From Syntrophomonas sp. (GTDB lineage Bacteria; Bacillota; Syntrophomonadia; Syntrophomonadales; Syntrophomonadaceae): a DNA stretch of 8,824 nt. The stretch spans positions 1 through 8,824 of the forward strand of contig JAQUUV010000074.1 of assembly GCA_028693695.1 (NCBI GenBank). The letters run 5' to 3'. The translations under genes were made by a program, and so were the position numbers. Under the pieces are notes generated by a model. It was given only the letters and a program-made list of their open reading frames with translations. It made no database searches and was not told the origin of the DNA. Of the stretch, positions 1 through 6,380 are shown piece by piece (the first letter of the stretch is position 1; each line of letters begins with the position of its first letter).

Positions 1-323
1 TTTACCTGATGATTGCCTTATTTATTTTGGAGGTCTTGTTTGCATCAATAGGAGCAGGTATTTCTGTTCTTACTACAAACACCAAAAAGGCAACTTCATT
101 GGCAACGACACTGTTGTTAACCATGTTCATCTTGTCTGCTGCCATTGATATCTATGATAAGATTAGTTTTTTAAAATATTTTACACCCTTTAAATATTTC
201 CAAACTGCTCAAGTTATGGGAGGCTCCTTTGATCCCTTTTTCTTATTTTTATCTGCAGTTATTTTGATTGCATGTACGGTGCTTACCTACATTATTTTCC
301 AAAGACGAGATATTCACATTTAA
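1..323 (+). CDS. ABC-2 type transporter permease, C-terminal part (cut by window start)
   Basis: The reading frame is open from the first bases (codons TAC CTG precede the ATG at 9) and ends with TAA at 321-323, so this is the 3' end of a longer gene and the ATG at 9 is almost certainly internal. The visible ~106 residues are very hydrophobic, with three likely membrane segments (about residues 1-22, 30-48 and 74-97 counted from the ATG at 9). The chain ends in a short basic tail, FQRRDIHI, typical of ABC-2 family permeases, where a last helix is followed by a 'F..RD' cytoplasmic end. The segment FTPFKYF before the last helix also fits this family. Such proteins form the membrane channel of ABC exporters and pair with an ATP-binding subunit, which would lie upstream, outside the window. 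Substrate cannot be told. The gene converges on pyc with only ~40 bases between the stops, and no clear hairpin terminator is seen there. Confidence 0.72.
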   Translation, partial: YLMIALFILEVLFASIGAGISVLTTNTKKATSLATTLLLTMFILSAAIDIYDKISFLKYFTPFKYFQTAQVMGGSFDPFFLFLSAVILIACTVLTYIIFQRRDIHI

Positions 324-363
324 ATTAATCTACGATGTAACCTTATTGAACCACTGAAAGAAG

Positions 364-3300
364 CTATTCTATCTGCATTAGTAACTCTCTATTTTTGACT
401 TGCTGGCCTTCTTTTACTGTTATACTTAATACTTTCCCGCTTAGTGGAGCTAAGATTTGCGTCTCCATTTTCATGGCTTCAATTATAATTAGGCTTTGGC
501 CAGCCTTTACCATATCTCCATCTTTAACAAGTATCTTGGCAACTGTCCCCGGGATGCTTGCACCAATCTCCTTTTTATTATAAGGATCTGCTAACACAGT
601 GGAGCTGATTACTTCACCCTTTTGATAACCTTTATCAAATATACTGATTTCTCTTTGGTTTCCATTTACCTCGAAATATATTTTTCTGAAACCTTCTTGA
701 TCAACTTTTCCAATGTTAACTAGTTTGATAATGAATATTTTTCCTTCTTCAACTTCAACTTCACAGGTTTCCCCTTGCCTTATTCCATCGAAAAATACCG
801 GGCTATTCATTCTGCTTAGATCACCATATTCTTTTTTGAATTCTAAATATTCTTCAAATACTTTCGGATACAGTGCATAACTTAAAACATCTTTCATTGA
901 TGGTTTGATATTATATTTTTGCTCAAGAAGCTTATTTATTAAATCAAAATCCGCTGGTTCTAATAATTCTCCCGGTCGGCAGGTGATAGGCTTTTTACCC
1001 TTTAGCACCACCTTTTGAAGTTTTTTAGGGAAACCACCCACAGGTTGCCCCATCATACCTTCAAAGTAAGCTTCTGATGAATCAGGAAATGCTAAATCCT
1101 TTCCCTTTTCAATAATATTTTCTGGGGTTAAATCATTCTTGACCATAAATATGGCTAGATCTCCAACTAATTTGGAAGAAGGAGTAACTTTAACAATGTC
1201 TCCCAGCATCTCATTGACGGTTTTATACATTTCTTTTACTTCTTTAAACTTATGCCCCAGGCCGAAACTTTCCACCTGCGGTTTTAAGTTGGAATATTGG
1301 CCGCCGGGGATTTCATATTTATAAACTTCAGCCGTTCCTGATTTTAATCCAGACTCAAATTGGCTATATATTGGTCTTATATCACTCCAATAGTCAGCTA
1401 TTTCTTGAATTTCATCCAAATTAATTCTAGTATCCCTGCTGGTGTTTTCCAATGCTGCGACCACTGAATTCAGCGCCGGTTGGCTGGTTAGGCCTGACAT
1501 GCTGTTAAATGCTGTATCAACTATATCTACGCCTGCTTCTGCAGCCACAAGCAGGGTAGATACTCCATTGCCACTGGTATCATGGGTATGCAAATGAATT
1601 GGTATAGAAATTTCGTTTTTCAATTCTCTAATTAGTTTTTTGGCAGCATATGGTTTTAGAAGTCCTGCCATATCCTTAATTCCTAAGATGTGGGCCCCCA
1701 TTTTTTCGATTTCTTTGGCAGTTTGAATATAATATTTTAGTGAATATTTATCCTTGTTTTCATCCAAAATGTCACCAGTATAACAAATACAAGCCTCGGC
1801 AATTTTACCAGTTTTTAAGGTTTCATCAATAGCAGTTTCCATTCCCTTTAGCCAATTTAATGAATCAAATATTCTAAATATATCAATACCTGAACTTGCC
1901 GACTCTCTAATAAATTCCCTGACCACATTATCAGGATAATTAGTATAGCCAACTGCATTGGCACCCCTAATTAACATTTGGAACATTATATTGGGTATTT
2001 TATTACGAAGTTCGGTTAGTCTTTCCCATGGGCATTCGTTTAAGAAACGATAGGCAACATCAAATGTAGCGCCCCCCCACATTTCCAGTGAAAATAAATC
2101 CTTTCCTAAATGGGCAGTTGCTTCTGCAATCCTTAACATGTCAACTGTCCTAACTCTAGTGGCCATTAACGATTGATGAGCATCCCGCATGCTTGTATCT
2201 GTCAGTAATAGTTTGTTTTGAGCTTTAATCCACTCAACAACCCCCTGCGGACCTTCCTTGTCTAAAATCTGCTTGGTGCCCGAAAGATCATCTTTGCTTT
2301 GAAACTTCGGAATCTTAGGCACATCATAATCTTTATCAATACCCTTACTTTCATTAACAACCTTTTCCCCAATAAATTTCAGTATAGTGGCTTCATGGTC
2401 TTCTTTTGGAGTTATGTCAAAAAGTTCAGGTGTTGAATCTAGAAAACCAGTATCACATTCACCCTTGATGAATTTTGGATGAGAAAGAACGTTGAGCAGA
2501 AATGCTTCATTGGTCTTAACTCCACCAATAACAACTTCTCGTAATGCACGCTTGGATTTATTTATGGTGTCTTTAAAAGTTCTTGAGCTCGAGGTAATTT
2601 TAACCAGTAAACTGTCATAGTAGGGACTAATTATTGAACCCGTGTATCCATTGCCACCGTCCAATCTTATGCCAAAACCTGATCCTGTCCTATATACATC
2701 TATCTTCCCGGTGTCAGGTGCAAAACTATTGGTCGGGTCTTCAGTTGTAACTCTACATTGTATAGCGTATCCTCGGGATTTAATGGCATTTTGACTGGGT
2801 ATACCTATTTGTTGGGAATCTAATTTATAACCTTGAGCAATTAGAATTTGACTCTGAACAATATCAATTCCCGTAACCATTTCTGTAACAGTATGTTCAA
2901 CCTGAATTCTTGGGTTCATTTCTATGAAGTAATGATTTCCCTGATTATCTAATAAAAATTCAACTGTACCTGCACTTCTATAATTAACTGATTGGGCAAT
3001 TTTAATCGCATCAGCGCAAATAGCCTGCCTTTTTTCTTCTGAAATAGCCAGAGCCGGCGTAAATTCAATCACTTTTTGATGACGTCTTTGAATAGAGCAA
3101 TCTCTTTCGTATAAATGAACAATATTCCCATAATTATCACCCAGGATTTGAACTTCAATATGTTTGGGATTCTCCAGATATTTTTCTACAAAAATATCAT
3201 CAATTCCAAAGGCCTTTTGGGCTTCATTTTTACAACTATGAAATTCCCTCAGTAAATCCGTTTTGCTTCTAACAATTCTCATACCTCTTCCGCCACCACC

Positions 3301-3774
3301 TGCGGATGCCTTTAGCATAATCGGGTAAGAACATTTTTCTGCAAACTTAATGGCTTCTTTGTCCGATTTGATAGGCTTTTCAACCCCTGGAATGGTAGGC
3401 ACACCTATACTTTGGGCAATAATTTTCGACTTAATCTTATCCCCTAATTTATCCATCATTTCTGGAGTTGGCCCAATGAACTCAATCCCTGATTCGATAC
3501 ACTTTTTGGCAAATTCAGGGTTTTCAGACAAGAATCCATATCCAGGGTGAATTGCATCCACGCCCTTTTTAATTGCCAGGCTAATGATCTCCTCTATACT
3601 TAAATAGGCTTCAACTGGACCTTTATTATTGCCGATTAGATATGATTCATCTGATTTTGTTCTGAATAATCCTAATTTATCTTCTTTTGAGTAAACTGAT
3701 ACCGTTCGAATTCCTAATTCATGGCAAGCTCTGATTATCCGTATTGCAATTTCCCCTCGGTTTGCAATTAACAC
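364..3774 (-). CDS. pyc: pyruvate carboxylase (single-chain, biotin-dependent)
   Basis: Makes oxaloacetate from pyruvate, bicarbonate and ATP, the cytosolic anaplerotic step. Positions count from the GTG at 3774. The biotin carboxylase domain (about 1-450) has the N-terminal ANRGEIAIRI motif, the glycine-rich ATP loop KASAGGGGRGM (155-165), ERDCSIQRRHQK (223-234) and IEMNPRIQVEHTVTE (284-298). The carboxyltransferase domain (about 520-800) has DTSMRDAHQS with metal-binding D531, the carboxylated lysine K700 in GIKDMAG, metal ligands H729 and H731 in HLHTHDTSG, and T864, matching the proton-transfer threonine of the family. The linker/tetramerisation region follows. The biotin carrier domain (about 1070-1136) has EAMKMET with biotinylated K1102. 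Length (1136, or 1142 with the upstream start) is normal, and no break or missing catalytic residue is seen. The GTG start is only the first conventional codon: the Shine-Dalgarno and family N-terminus point to ATC at 3792-3790 (see finding). It is transcribed alone. Family members of this type are often activated by acetyl-CoA. Confidence 0.97.
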   Translation of the reverse strand: MLIANRGEIAIRIIRACHELGIRTVSVYSKEDKLGLFRTKSDESYLIGNNKGPVEAYLSIEEIISLAIKKGVDAIHPGYGFLSENPEFAKKCIESGIEFIGPTPEMMDKLGDKIKSKIIAQSIGVPTIPGVEKPIKSDKEAIKFAEKCSYPIMLKASAGGGGRGMRIVRSKTDLLREFHSCKNEAQKAFGIDDIFVEKYLENPKHIEVQILGDNYGNIVHLYERDCSIQRRHQKVIEFTPALAISEEKRQAICADAIKIAQSVNYRSAGTVEFLLDNQGNHYFIEMNPRIQVEHTVTEMVTGIDIVQSQILIAQGYKLDSQQIGIPSQNAIKSRGYAIQCRVTTEDPTNSFAPDTGKIDVYRTGSGFGIRLDGGNGYTGSIISPYYDSLLVKITSSSRTFKDTINKSKRALREVVIGGVKTNEAFLLNVLSHPKFIKGECDTGFLDSTPELFDITPKEDHEATILKFIGEKVVNESKGIDKDYDVPKIPKFQSKDDLSGTKQILDKEGPQGVVEWIKAQNKLLLTDTSMRDAHQSLMATRVRTVDMLRIAEATAHLGKDLFSLEMWGGATFDVAYRFLNECPWERLTELRNKIPNIMFQMLIRGANAVGYTNYPDNVVREFIRESASSGIDIFRIFDSLNWLKGMETAIDETLKTGKIAEACICYTGDILDENKDKYSLKYYIQTAKEIEKMGAHILGIKDMAGLLKPYAAKKLIRELKNEISIPIHLHTHDTSGNGVSTLLVAAEAGVDIVDTAFNSMSGLTSQPALNSVVAALENTSRDTRINLDEIQEIADYWSDIRPIYSQFESGLKSGTAEVYKYEIPGGQYSNLKPQVESFGLGHKFKEVKEMYKTVNEMLGDIVKVTPSSKLVGDLAIFMVKNDLTPENIIEKGKDLAFPDSSEAYFEGMMGQPVGGFPKKLQKVVLKGKKPITCRPGELLEPADFDLINKLLEQKYNIKPSMKDVLSYALYPKVFEEYLEFKKEYGDLSRMNSPVFFDGIRQGETCEVEVEEGKIFIIKLVNIGKVDQEGFRKIYFEVNGNQREISIFDKGYQKGEVISSTVLADPYNKKEIGASIPGTVAKILVKDGDMVKAGQSLIIIEAMKMETQILAPLSGKVLSITVKEGQQVKNRELLMQIE

Positions 3775-3798
3775 TTTTTTAAAAGTTTTGATATTAAT

Positions 3799-3805
3799 GC
3801 CTCCT
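3799..3805 (-). promoter_or_regulatory. ribosome binding site of pyc, pointing to a non-ATG start
   Basis: On the minus strand the sequence reads TGAGGAGGCATTAATATC followed by AAA ACT TTT AAA AAA GTG TTA. The AGGAGG core is a near-perfect Shine-Dalgarno. It lies 7 bases before ATC (3792-3790) but about 25 bases before the first conventional start, GTG at 3774-3772, which is too far. The frame between the in-frame TGA (3807-3805) and the GTG contains no ATG, GTG or TTG. The site is therefore the main evidence for initiation at ATC. A four-codon ATG-AGG-AGG-CAT-TAA reading frame overlaps the site in another frame, which is probably chance. Confidence 0.75.
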
Positions 3806-3810
3806 CATAC

Positions 3811-4287
3811 ATATCATCCCGCTATTATTGGGATTAAAATTTATACTAATCACTATTATTCATACCCCAGTTAGTAAATCTTATCATATTAACATTAACG
3901 CCGTAGGCAGGAACGTTAAATGGCACTCTAAATTCTTTATCACTCCATTTTAATCAAATTGCTAGTTTTAGAAATTTGGTATTGTCAGATATTTATAGTC
4001 ATCATTTAATTCTACCATTATTCTTGGTACATTGATCTAAAATATCGAACCTTTATCAATATAACGTTTCTCTGAATAGCCGCCACCGCTACCCTCCATC
4101 TCTTTTCGGAATTATTTTACAAATATTAGATAATGGATCAAACCTGTCTGAATTTGTTTTTCATTATATAATAACTATGTGCCTTCACCAAAACAAACTC
4201 TAAATACAAGGGGTATAAAATATTATATTTTTCAAACAATATCTATGTAACCCCGAAAATATTCTATAAATAAAGGAGAATTGAATT
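3811..4287. other. long AT-rich intergenic region between divergent pyc and tlp
   Basis: About 480 bases without an intact gene lie between the divergently transcribed pyc (minus) and tlp (plus). It must hold both promoters, but no convincing sigma-A pair was found for pyc. On the minus strand several short, differently framed stretches read like protein: 3953-3846 gives ~35 codons ending in TAG and including FNVPAYGVNVNMIRFTNW, 4036-3968 includes INVPRIMVELNDDYKYL, and 4108-4040 includes GSGGGYSEKRYIDKG. They are separated by stops and frame changes, so they may be the trace of a decayed gene or chance. A 6-base inverted repeat (TTAACG at 3895-3900, CGTTAA at 3914-3919) lies inside the first stretch. 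No tRNA, CRISPR or riboswitch fold was recognised. Confidence 0.45.
4162..4172 (+). promoter_or_regulatory. possible -10 region of a tlp promoter
   Basis: CATTATA at 4162-4168 fits the -10 consensus of the forespore sigma factors F and G (CATWNTA). It overlaps a perfect sigma-A type TATAAT at 4167-4172. In Bacillus subtilis tlp is read by sigma G, so a forespore promoter is expected. No good -35 element (GHATR or TTGACA) lies at the right distance upstream, and the leader would be ~110 bases long, so the call is tentative. A GTATA at 4213-4217 matches a sigma G -35 but lacks a matching -10. Confidence 0.25.
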
Positions 4288-4515
4288 ATGAAACACAATC
4301 CCGATGACCGCAGAGACAATGTGGATAAAATCCAAAATAATATCGACCACACCATTCAAAATATGGAGGTTGCCGAAGAAATGCTTACTTTAACCGATGA
4401 CCCAAAGAAGAAAAAATCATTAAAAGATAAAAATGATAGAAGAAGAGATGCTCTTGATGGTATGAAAAATGAAATTAAAGATGAAGCTAACGATAAACAA
4501 CACAAATATAAATAA
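4288..4515 (+). CDS. tlp: small acid-soluble spore protein Tlp
   Basis: A 75-residue, highly charged, cysteine-free protein. It opens with MKHNPDDRRDNVDKIQNN, matching the conserved NPDDRSDNVEKLQ start of the Tlp family. A predicted helical stretch with IQNMEVAEEML follows, then the typical C-terminal (K)KNDRRRDALDGMKNEIKDE segment, which lines up with the KEKNARREQSIEAFRNEIQDE part of the Bacillus protein. Tlp was first named thioredoxin-like but is a minor small acid-soluble protein of the spore core, made in the forespore. Length agrees with the family (about 70-85). The ATG start is set by AAAGGAG at 4272-4278, nine bases upstream. The gene stands alone on the plus strand between divergent pyc and convergent genes on the other side. 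No own terminator is visible: the hairpin at 4583-4609 has its U-run only on the other strand. It marks the organism as a spore-former. Confidence 0.92.
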   Translation: MKHNPDDRRDNVDKIQNNIDHTIQNMEVAEEMLTLTDDPKKKKSLKDKNDRRRDALDGMKNEIKDEANDKQHKYK

Positions 4516-4577
4516 AGGTTTTGTTCTCGAAAACTTATAGGGATTGAAGAGAAACTTTATATGAACTTCATTTAGAT

Positions 4578-4609
4578 AAAAAAGCGCTACAAGATTACAT
4601 TGTAGCGCT
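4578..4609 (-). terminator. rho-independent terminator for the minus-strand lipoprotein gene
   Basis: A perfect 10-base-pair inverted repeat, AGCGCTACAA (4583-4592) and TTGTAGCGCT (4600-4609), with a 7-base loop. Read on the minus strand it is followed directly by a run of six T (4583-4578, the first belonging to the stem), the classic intrinsic terminator layout. On the plus strand the bases after the stem are not U-rich, so it works mainly for minus-strand transcripts, that is for the lipoprotein gene and readthrough from galE. It sits a few bases beyond the decayed galE end, so it probably was the terminator of that older galE. Confidence 0.9.
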
Positions 4610-4613
4610 AAGG

Positions 4614-4710
4614 CTATTGTAACCATTTCAATGATGCTGTACTAACGCCAAGACTGGAAAGTATAGTTTCTATATCGCTATATCTTGGCTCCCAAGCCAC
4701 AACAGCTTTA
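4614..4710 (-). pseudogene. decayed 3' end of a second galE
   Basis: Minus-strand bases 4710-4620 align to the last ~93 bases of the intact galE (5398-5306), with about 79 of 93 columns identical by hand alignment and two single-base deletions in the fragment. In frame it reads KAVVAWEPRYSDIETILSS, against KAVLGWEPRYSDIETILSS in GalE. The first deletion then shifts the frame to LGVSTASLKWLQ and a TAG at 4616-4614, where the intact protein has AWRWHSSHPDGY. Nothing of the first ~295 GalE residues remains: the homology stops about three bases from the lipoprotein stop codon. It has no start or ribosome binding site and cannot make an enzyme. The ~15% divergence argues against a very recent duplication. 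Confidence 0.85.
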
Positions 4711-4713
4711 CTA

Positions 4714-5190
4714 TTATTTTATTCCCGTCGTTCCTGTTGTACTATCCAAAGCTTCACTTTTTACTGATATTCCTTGGTCTATTTCCATTATTTCGTTTTG
4801 AAAACTCGATAACGGGTTACCTTGGGCAAAACCCTGAGCCACCCCCTTAATTTTGCTAATTAAATCCATGTCTGAAGTAACGCCGATAGCATACTTTGGC
4901 TCTAAATATATCATTCGATCCAGTACACTTCTCTCTATGGTAGTTGACTTCTGTTTATCAAGTTTTTCTTTCAGTTCTAATCCGATATAGATGTTTTTGT
5001 CTGAAACGAGCGCCGTAGCCTTGTTAACTCCCTCAACTTTTCCGGCCTCTGTTTCGACCCGGTTCGCCACTTCTTTAGGGAATCCGGCCTCAGGTTTGGC
5101 CGGTTTCTGCGAACTACAACCTCCAGCAACCAGACAAATTCCAATCAATAATGTAATTGATATGCATAGTTTTTGCCTCGACATCTTCAA
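4714..5190 (-). CDS. sporulation lipoprotein, YhcN/YlaJ family
   Basis: A 158-residue secreted lipoprotein. Residues 1-24 form a lipoprotein signal peptide (positive start, hydrophobic core CISITLLIGICLVAGG) and C25 in VAGGCSS is the lipidated cysteine. The mature part carries the family pattern: an N-terminal helix with VANRVETEAGKVEGVNKATALV, then DKNIYIGLELKE, then the positively charged ER..LDRMIYLEPKYAIGVTSD..L segment, ending in a low-complexity Ser/Thr/Gly tail. Such proteins are membrane-anchored in the forming spore. Their exact role is not well known, though some affect spore outgrowth. The TTG start at 5190-5188 is chosen because AAGGGGG (5205-5199) lies eight bases before it. The ATG two codons later would be 14 bases away. 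The gene follows galE on the same strand after 93 bases and ends just before a decayed galE tail and a terminator. It may be read both from its own (unidentified) promoter and by readthrough. Confidence 0.85.
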   Translation of the reverse strand: MKMSRQKLCISITLLIGICLVAGGCSSQKPAKPEAGFPKEVANRVETEAGKVEGVNKATALVSDKNIYIGLELKEKLDKQKSTTIERSVLDRMIYLEPKYAIGVTSDMDLISKIKGVAQGFAQGNPLSSFQNEIMEIDQGISVKSEALDSTTGTTGIK

Positions 5191-5214
5191 AAATGCTGCC
5201 CCCTTAAGTTTCTA

Positions 5215-5244
5215 TTTGAATATATTATCTCTAATATTTTCAAA
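5215..5244. repeat. 30-base inverted repeat upstream of the lipoprotein gene
   Basis: Arms TTTGAA-T-ATATTA (5215-5227) and TAATAT-T-TTCAAA (5232-5244) pair over 12 of 13 positions around a four-base TCTC centre. It lies 25-54 bases before the TTG start of the lipoprotein gene and ~40 bases after the galE stop. It is AT-rich and has no T-run on either side, so it is not a standard terminator. It could be an operator for a dimeric regulator, or a hairpin in the message between the two genes. Confidence 0.6.
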
Positions 5245-5270
5245 GCTATCCAAAGGGGCATGGGGACGAG

Positions 5271-5303
5271 GTTGTTGGTACATTTAAAAATGAAGCAAAC
5301 AAC
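5271..5303. repeat. imperfect inverted repeat across the galE stop codon
   Basis: GTTGTT (5271-5276) pairs with AACAAC (5298-5303), and inside them CATTT/AAAATG around 5281-5292 form a second short stem. The galE stop (5286-5284) lies in the middle. Next to it on the plus strand is a GGGGCATGGGGACGAGG stretch (5255-5271). No T-run follows on the minus strand, so an intrinsic terminator is unlikely. The layout of a G-run block beside a short hairpin resembles REP-type repeats linked to IS200-like (RAYT) transposases, but I cannot confirm other copies from this window. Confidence 0.35.
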
Positions 5304-6285
5304 GATAACCATCCGGATGACTGCTGTGCCAACGCCACGCACTGGAAAGTATGGTTTCTATATCGCTATATCTTGGTTCCCAACCCAATACAGCTTTAAT
5401 TTCTGTATTATCAGCTACTAGACTATGCGGATCCCCTTCCCTGCGCTCTTTATGTTCTAGGGGAATTATACGTCCAGTGATTGTCTCAGACTCATTTATA
5501 ATTTTCTTTACCGAAGCCCCATTACCTGTACCTACATTAAATATTTTGCTTGGCAAGCCTTTTTCTAATGCATGAAGAGCTAGAATATGAGCATTAGCCA
5601 AATCTATAACGTGTACATAATCACGAATACATGTCCCATCAGGTGTGGCATAGTCTGTACCGAATAAGGACAATTTCCCCTGTAGTCCAAGGGCAGTTTT
5701 TAAGACCAATGGAACGAGGTGAGATTCTGGATCGTGATCCTCGCCCATGCTCCCGTCTAGCGATGCTCCGGCTGCGTTAAAATAGCGGAGGGCCACCCAT
5801 CCAATTCCATGCACCTTTCCCATCCACTCCAGATACTCCTCAATCATACGTTTCGAAGCACCATAGGGATTAATCGGGTCCAGCATTGATTCTTCCGGAA
5901 TGGGAATGTTTTTCGGAATCCCATACACAGCAGCCGTAGATGAAAAGACAAGGTGCTTTATCCCGGCTTTTATTGCCGCTTGCAAGAAAACAAACGACTT
6001 GACCGTATTTTCATAAAAATATAGTTCCGGTTTAGCAAGTGATTCACTTACGAGGCTTTTAGCGGCGAAGTGTATGACCGACTGAATCTGATGTTCCTTA
6101 ATAATTTGTTCTACAAGGGCGGTGTCGGCAATATCACCTTCGTAAAAATACTGAGAACTAACCGCATCCCGGTGACCGGTAGTCAAATTGTCCAACACGA
6201 CCACCGAGGCTCCCTCTTTGATTAGTTCCTTTACGGTATGGCTGCCGATATAACCTGCGCCTCCTGTAACCAATACTGTTTCCAT
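5284..6285 (-). CDS. galE: UDP-glucose 4-epimerase
   Basis: Interconverts UDP-glucose and UDP-galactose (some members also the N-acetyl forms) with bound NAD in the cytosol. It is an extended short-chain dehydrogenase/reductase. The N-terminal Rossmann motif is TGGAGYIGSH (7-16). DNLTTGH (32-38) and GDIAD (50-54) follow. The catalytic set is S116/T117 in SSTAAVYG, with Y141 and K145 in YGASK. YFNAAGA (168-174), GTCIRDYVHV (217-226), FNVGTGNG (249-256) and RREGDP (281-286) complete the family signature. The usual end HPDGY (323-327) is followed by an unusual tail, RCLLHF, so total length is 333. The ATG at 6285 has GGAGGTG upstream at 6302-6296, somewhat distant. It is last in the glycosylation cluster, 95 bases after the GtrA gene, and has a possible own promoter. 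It likely supplies sugar nucleotide to the neighbouring transferases. Its 3' end is duplicated at 4620-4710. Confidence 0.96.
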   Translation of the reverse strand: METVLVTGGAGYIGSHTVKELIKEGASVVVLDNLTTGHRDAVSSQYFYEGDIADTALVEQIIKEHQIQSVIHFAAKSLVSESLAKPELYFYENTVKSFVFLQAAIKAGIKHLVFSSTAAVYGIPKNIPIPEESMLDPINPYGASKRMIEEYLEWMGKVHGIGWVALRYFNAAGASLDGSMGEDHDPESHLVPLVLKTALGLQGKLSLFGTDYATPDGTCIRDYVHVIDLANAHILALHALEKGLPSKIFNVGTGNGASVKKIINESETITGRIIPLEHKERREGDPHSLVADNTEIKAVLGWEPRYSDIETILSSAWRWHSSHPDGYRCLLHF

Positions 6286-6314
6286 TAGGCTTCACCCACC
6301 TCCGTAAATCCAGT

Positions 6315-6343
6315 ATTAATTCCTTTCTTGATGGCTATGTCAA
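6315..6343 (-). promoter_or_regulatory. possible sigma-A promoter of galE
   Basis: On the minus strand a perfect TTGACA (6343-6338) is followed by a 17-base spacer and ATTAAT (6320-6315), four of six matches to TATAAT. It lies in the 95-base gap between the GtrA gene and galE, with predicted start only a few bases before the ribosome binding site. It would let galE be expressed apart from the upstream glycosyltransferase genes. The weak -10 keeps confidence modest. Confidence 0.4.
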
Positions 6344-6380
6344 ATAGAATCTTCATAAGGTAACTAAGTAATACAATATT

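Noticed and set aside
324..363. Shared terminator between the ABC permease gene and pyc
   Set aside because: The ~40 bases between the convergent stops show no stable inverted repeat.
395..1324. Plus-strand open frames within pyc (395-583, 1139-1324)
   Set aside because: They lie antisense inside a complete pyruvate carboxylase gene, lack ribosome binding sites and resemble no known protein.
4210..4254. GGGGT ... ACCCC pairing upstream of tlp as a riboswitch or leader hairpin
   Set aside because: Only five pairs close a loop of about 35 bases, and no known riboswitch core is visible.
4516..4540. GTTTT / AAAAC inverted repeat just after tlp as a terminator
   Set aside because: The stem is five A/T-rich pairs with no T-run, too weak to call.
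4420..4626. Minus-strand 68-codon frame opposite tlp
   Set aside because: It runs through the terminator hairpin and antisense to tlp. Its hydrophobic look comes from AT-rich DNA. No Shine-Dalgarno is seen.
4991..5421. Plus-strand frames opposite the lipoprotein gene and galE end
   Set aside because: They are shadows of the well-supported minus-strand genes, without ribosome binding sites or recognisable domains.
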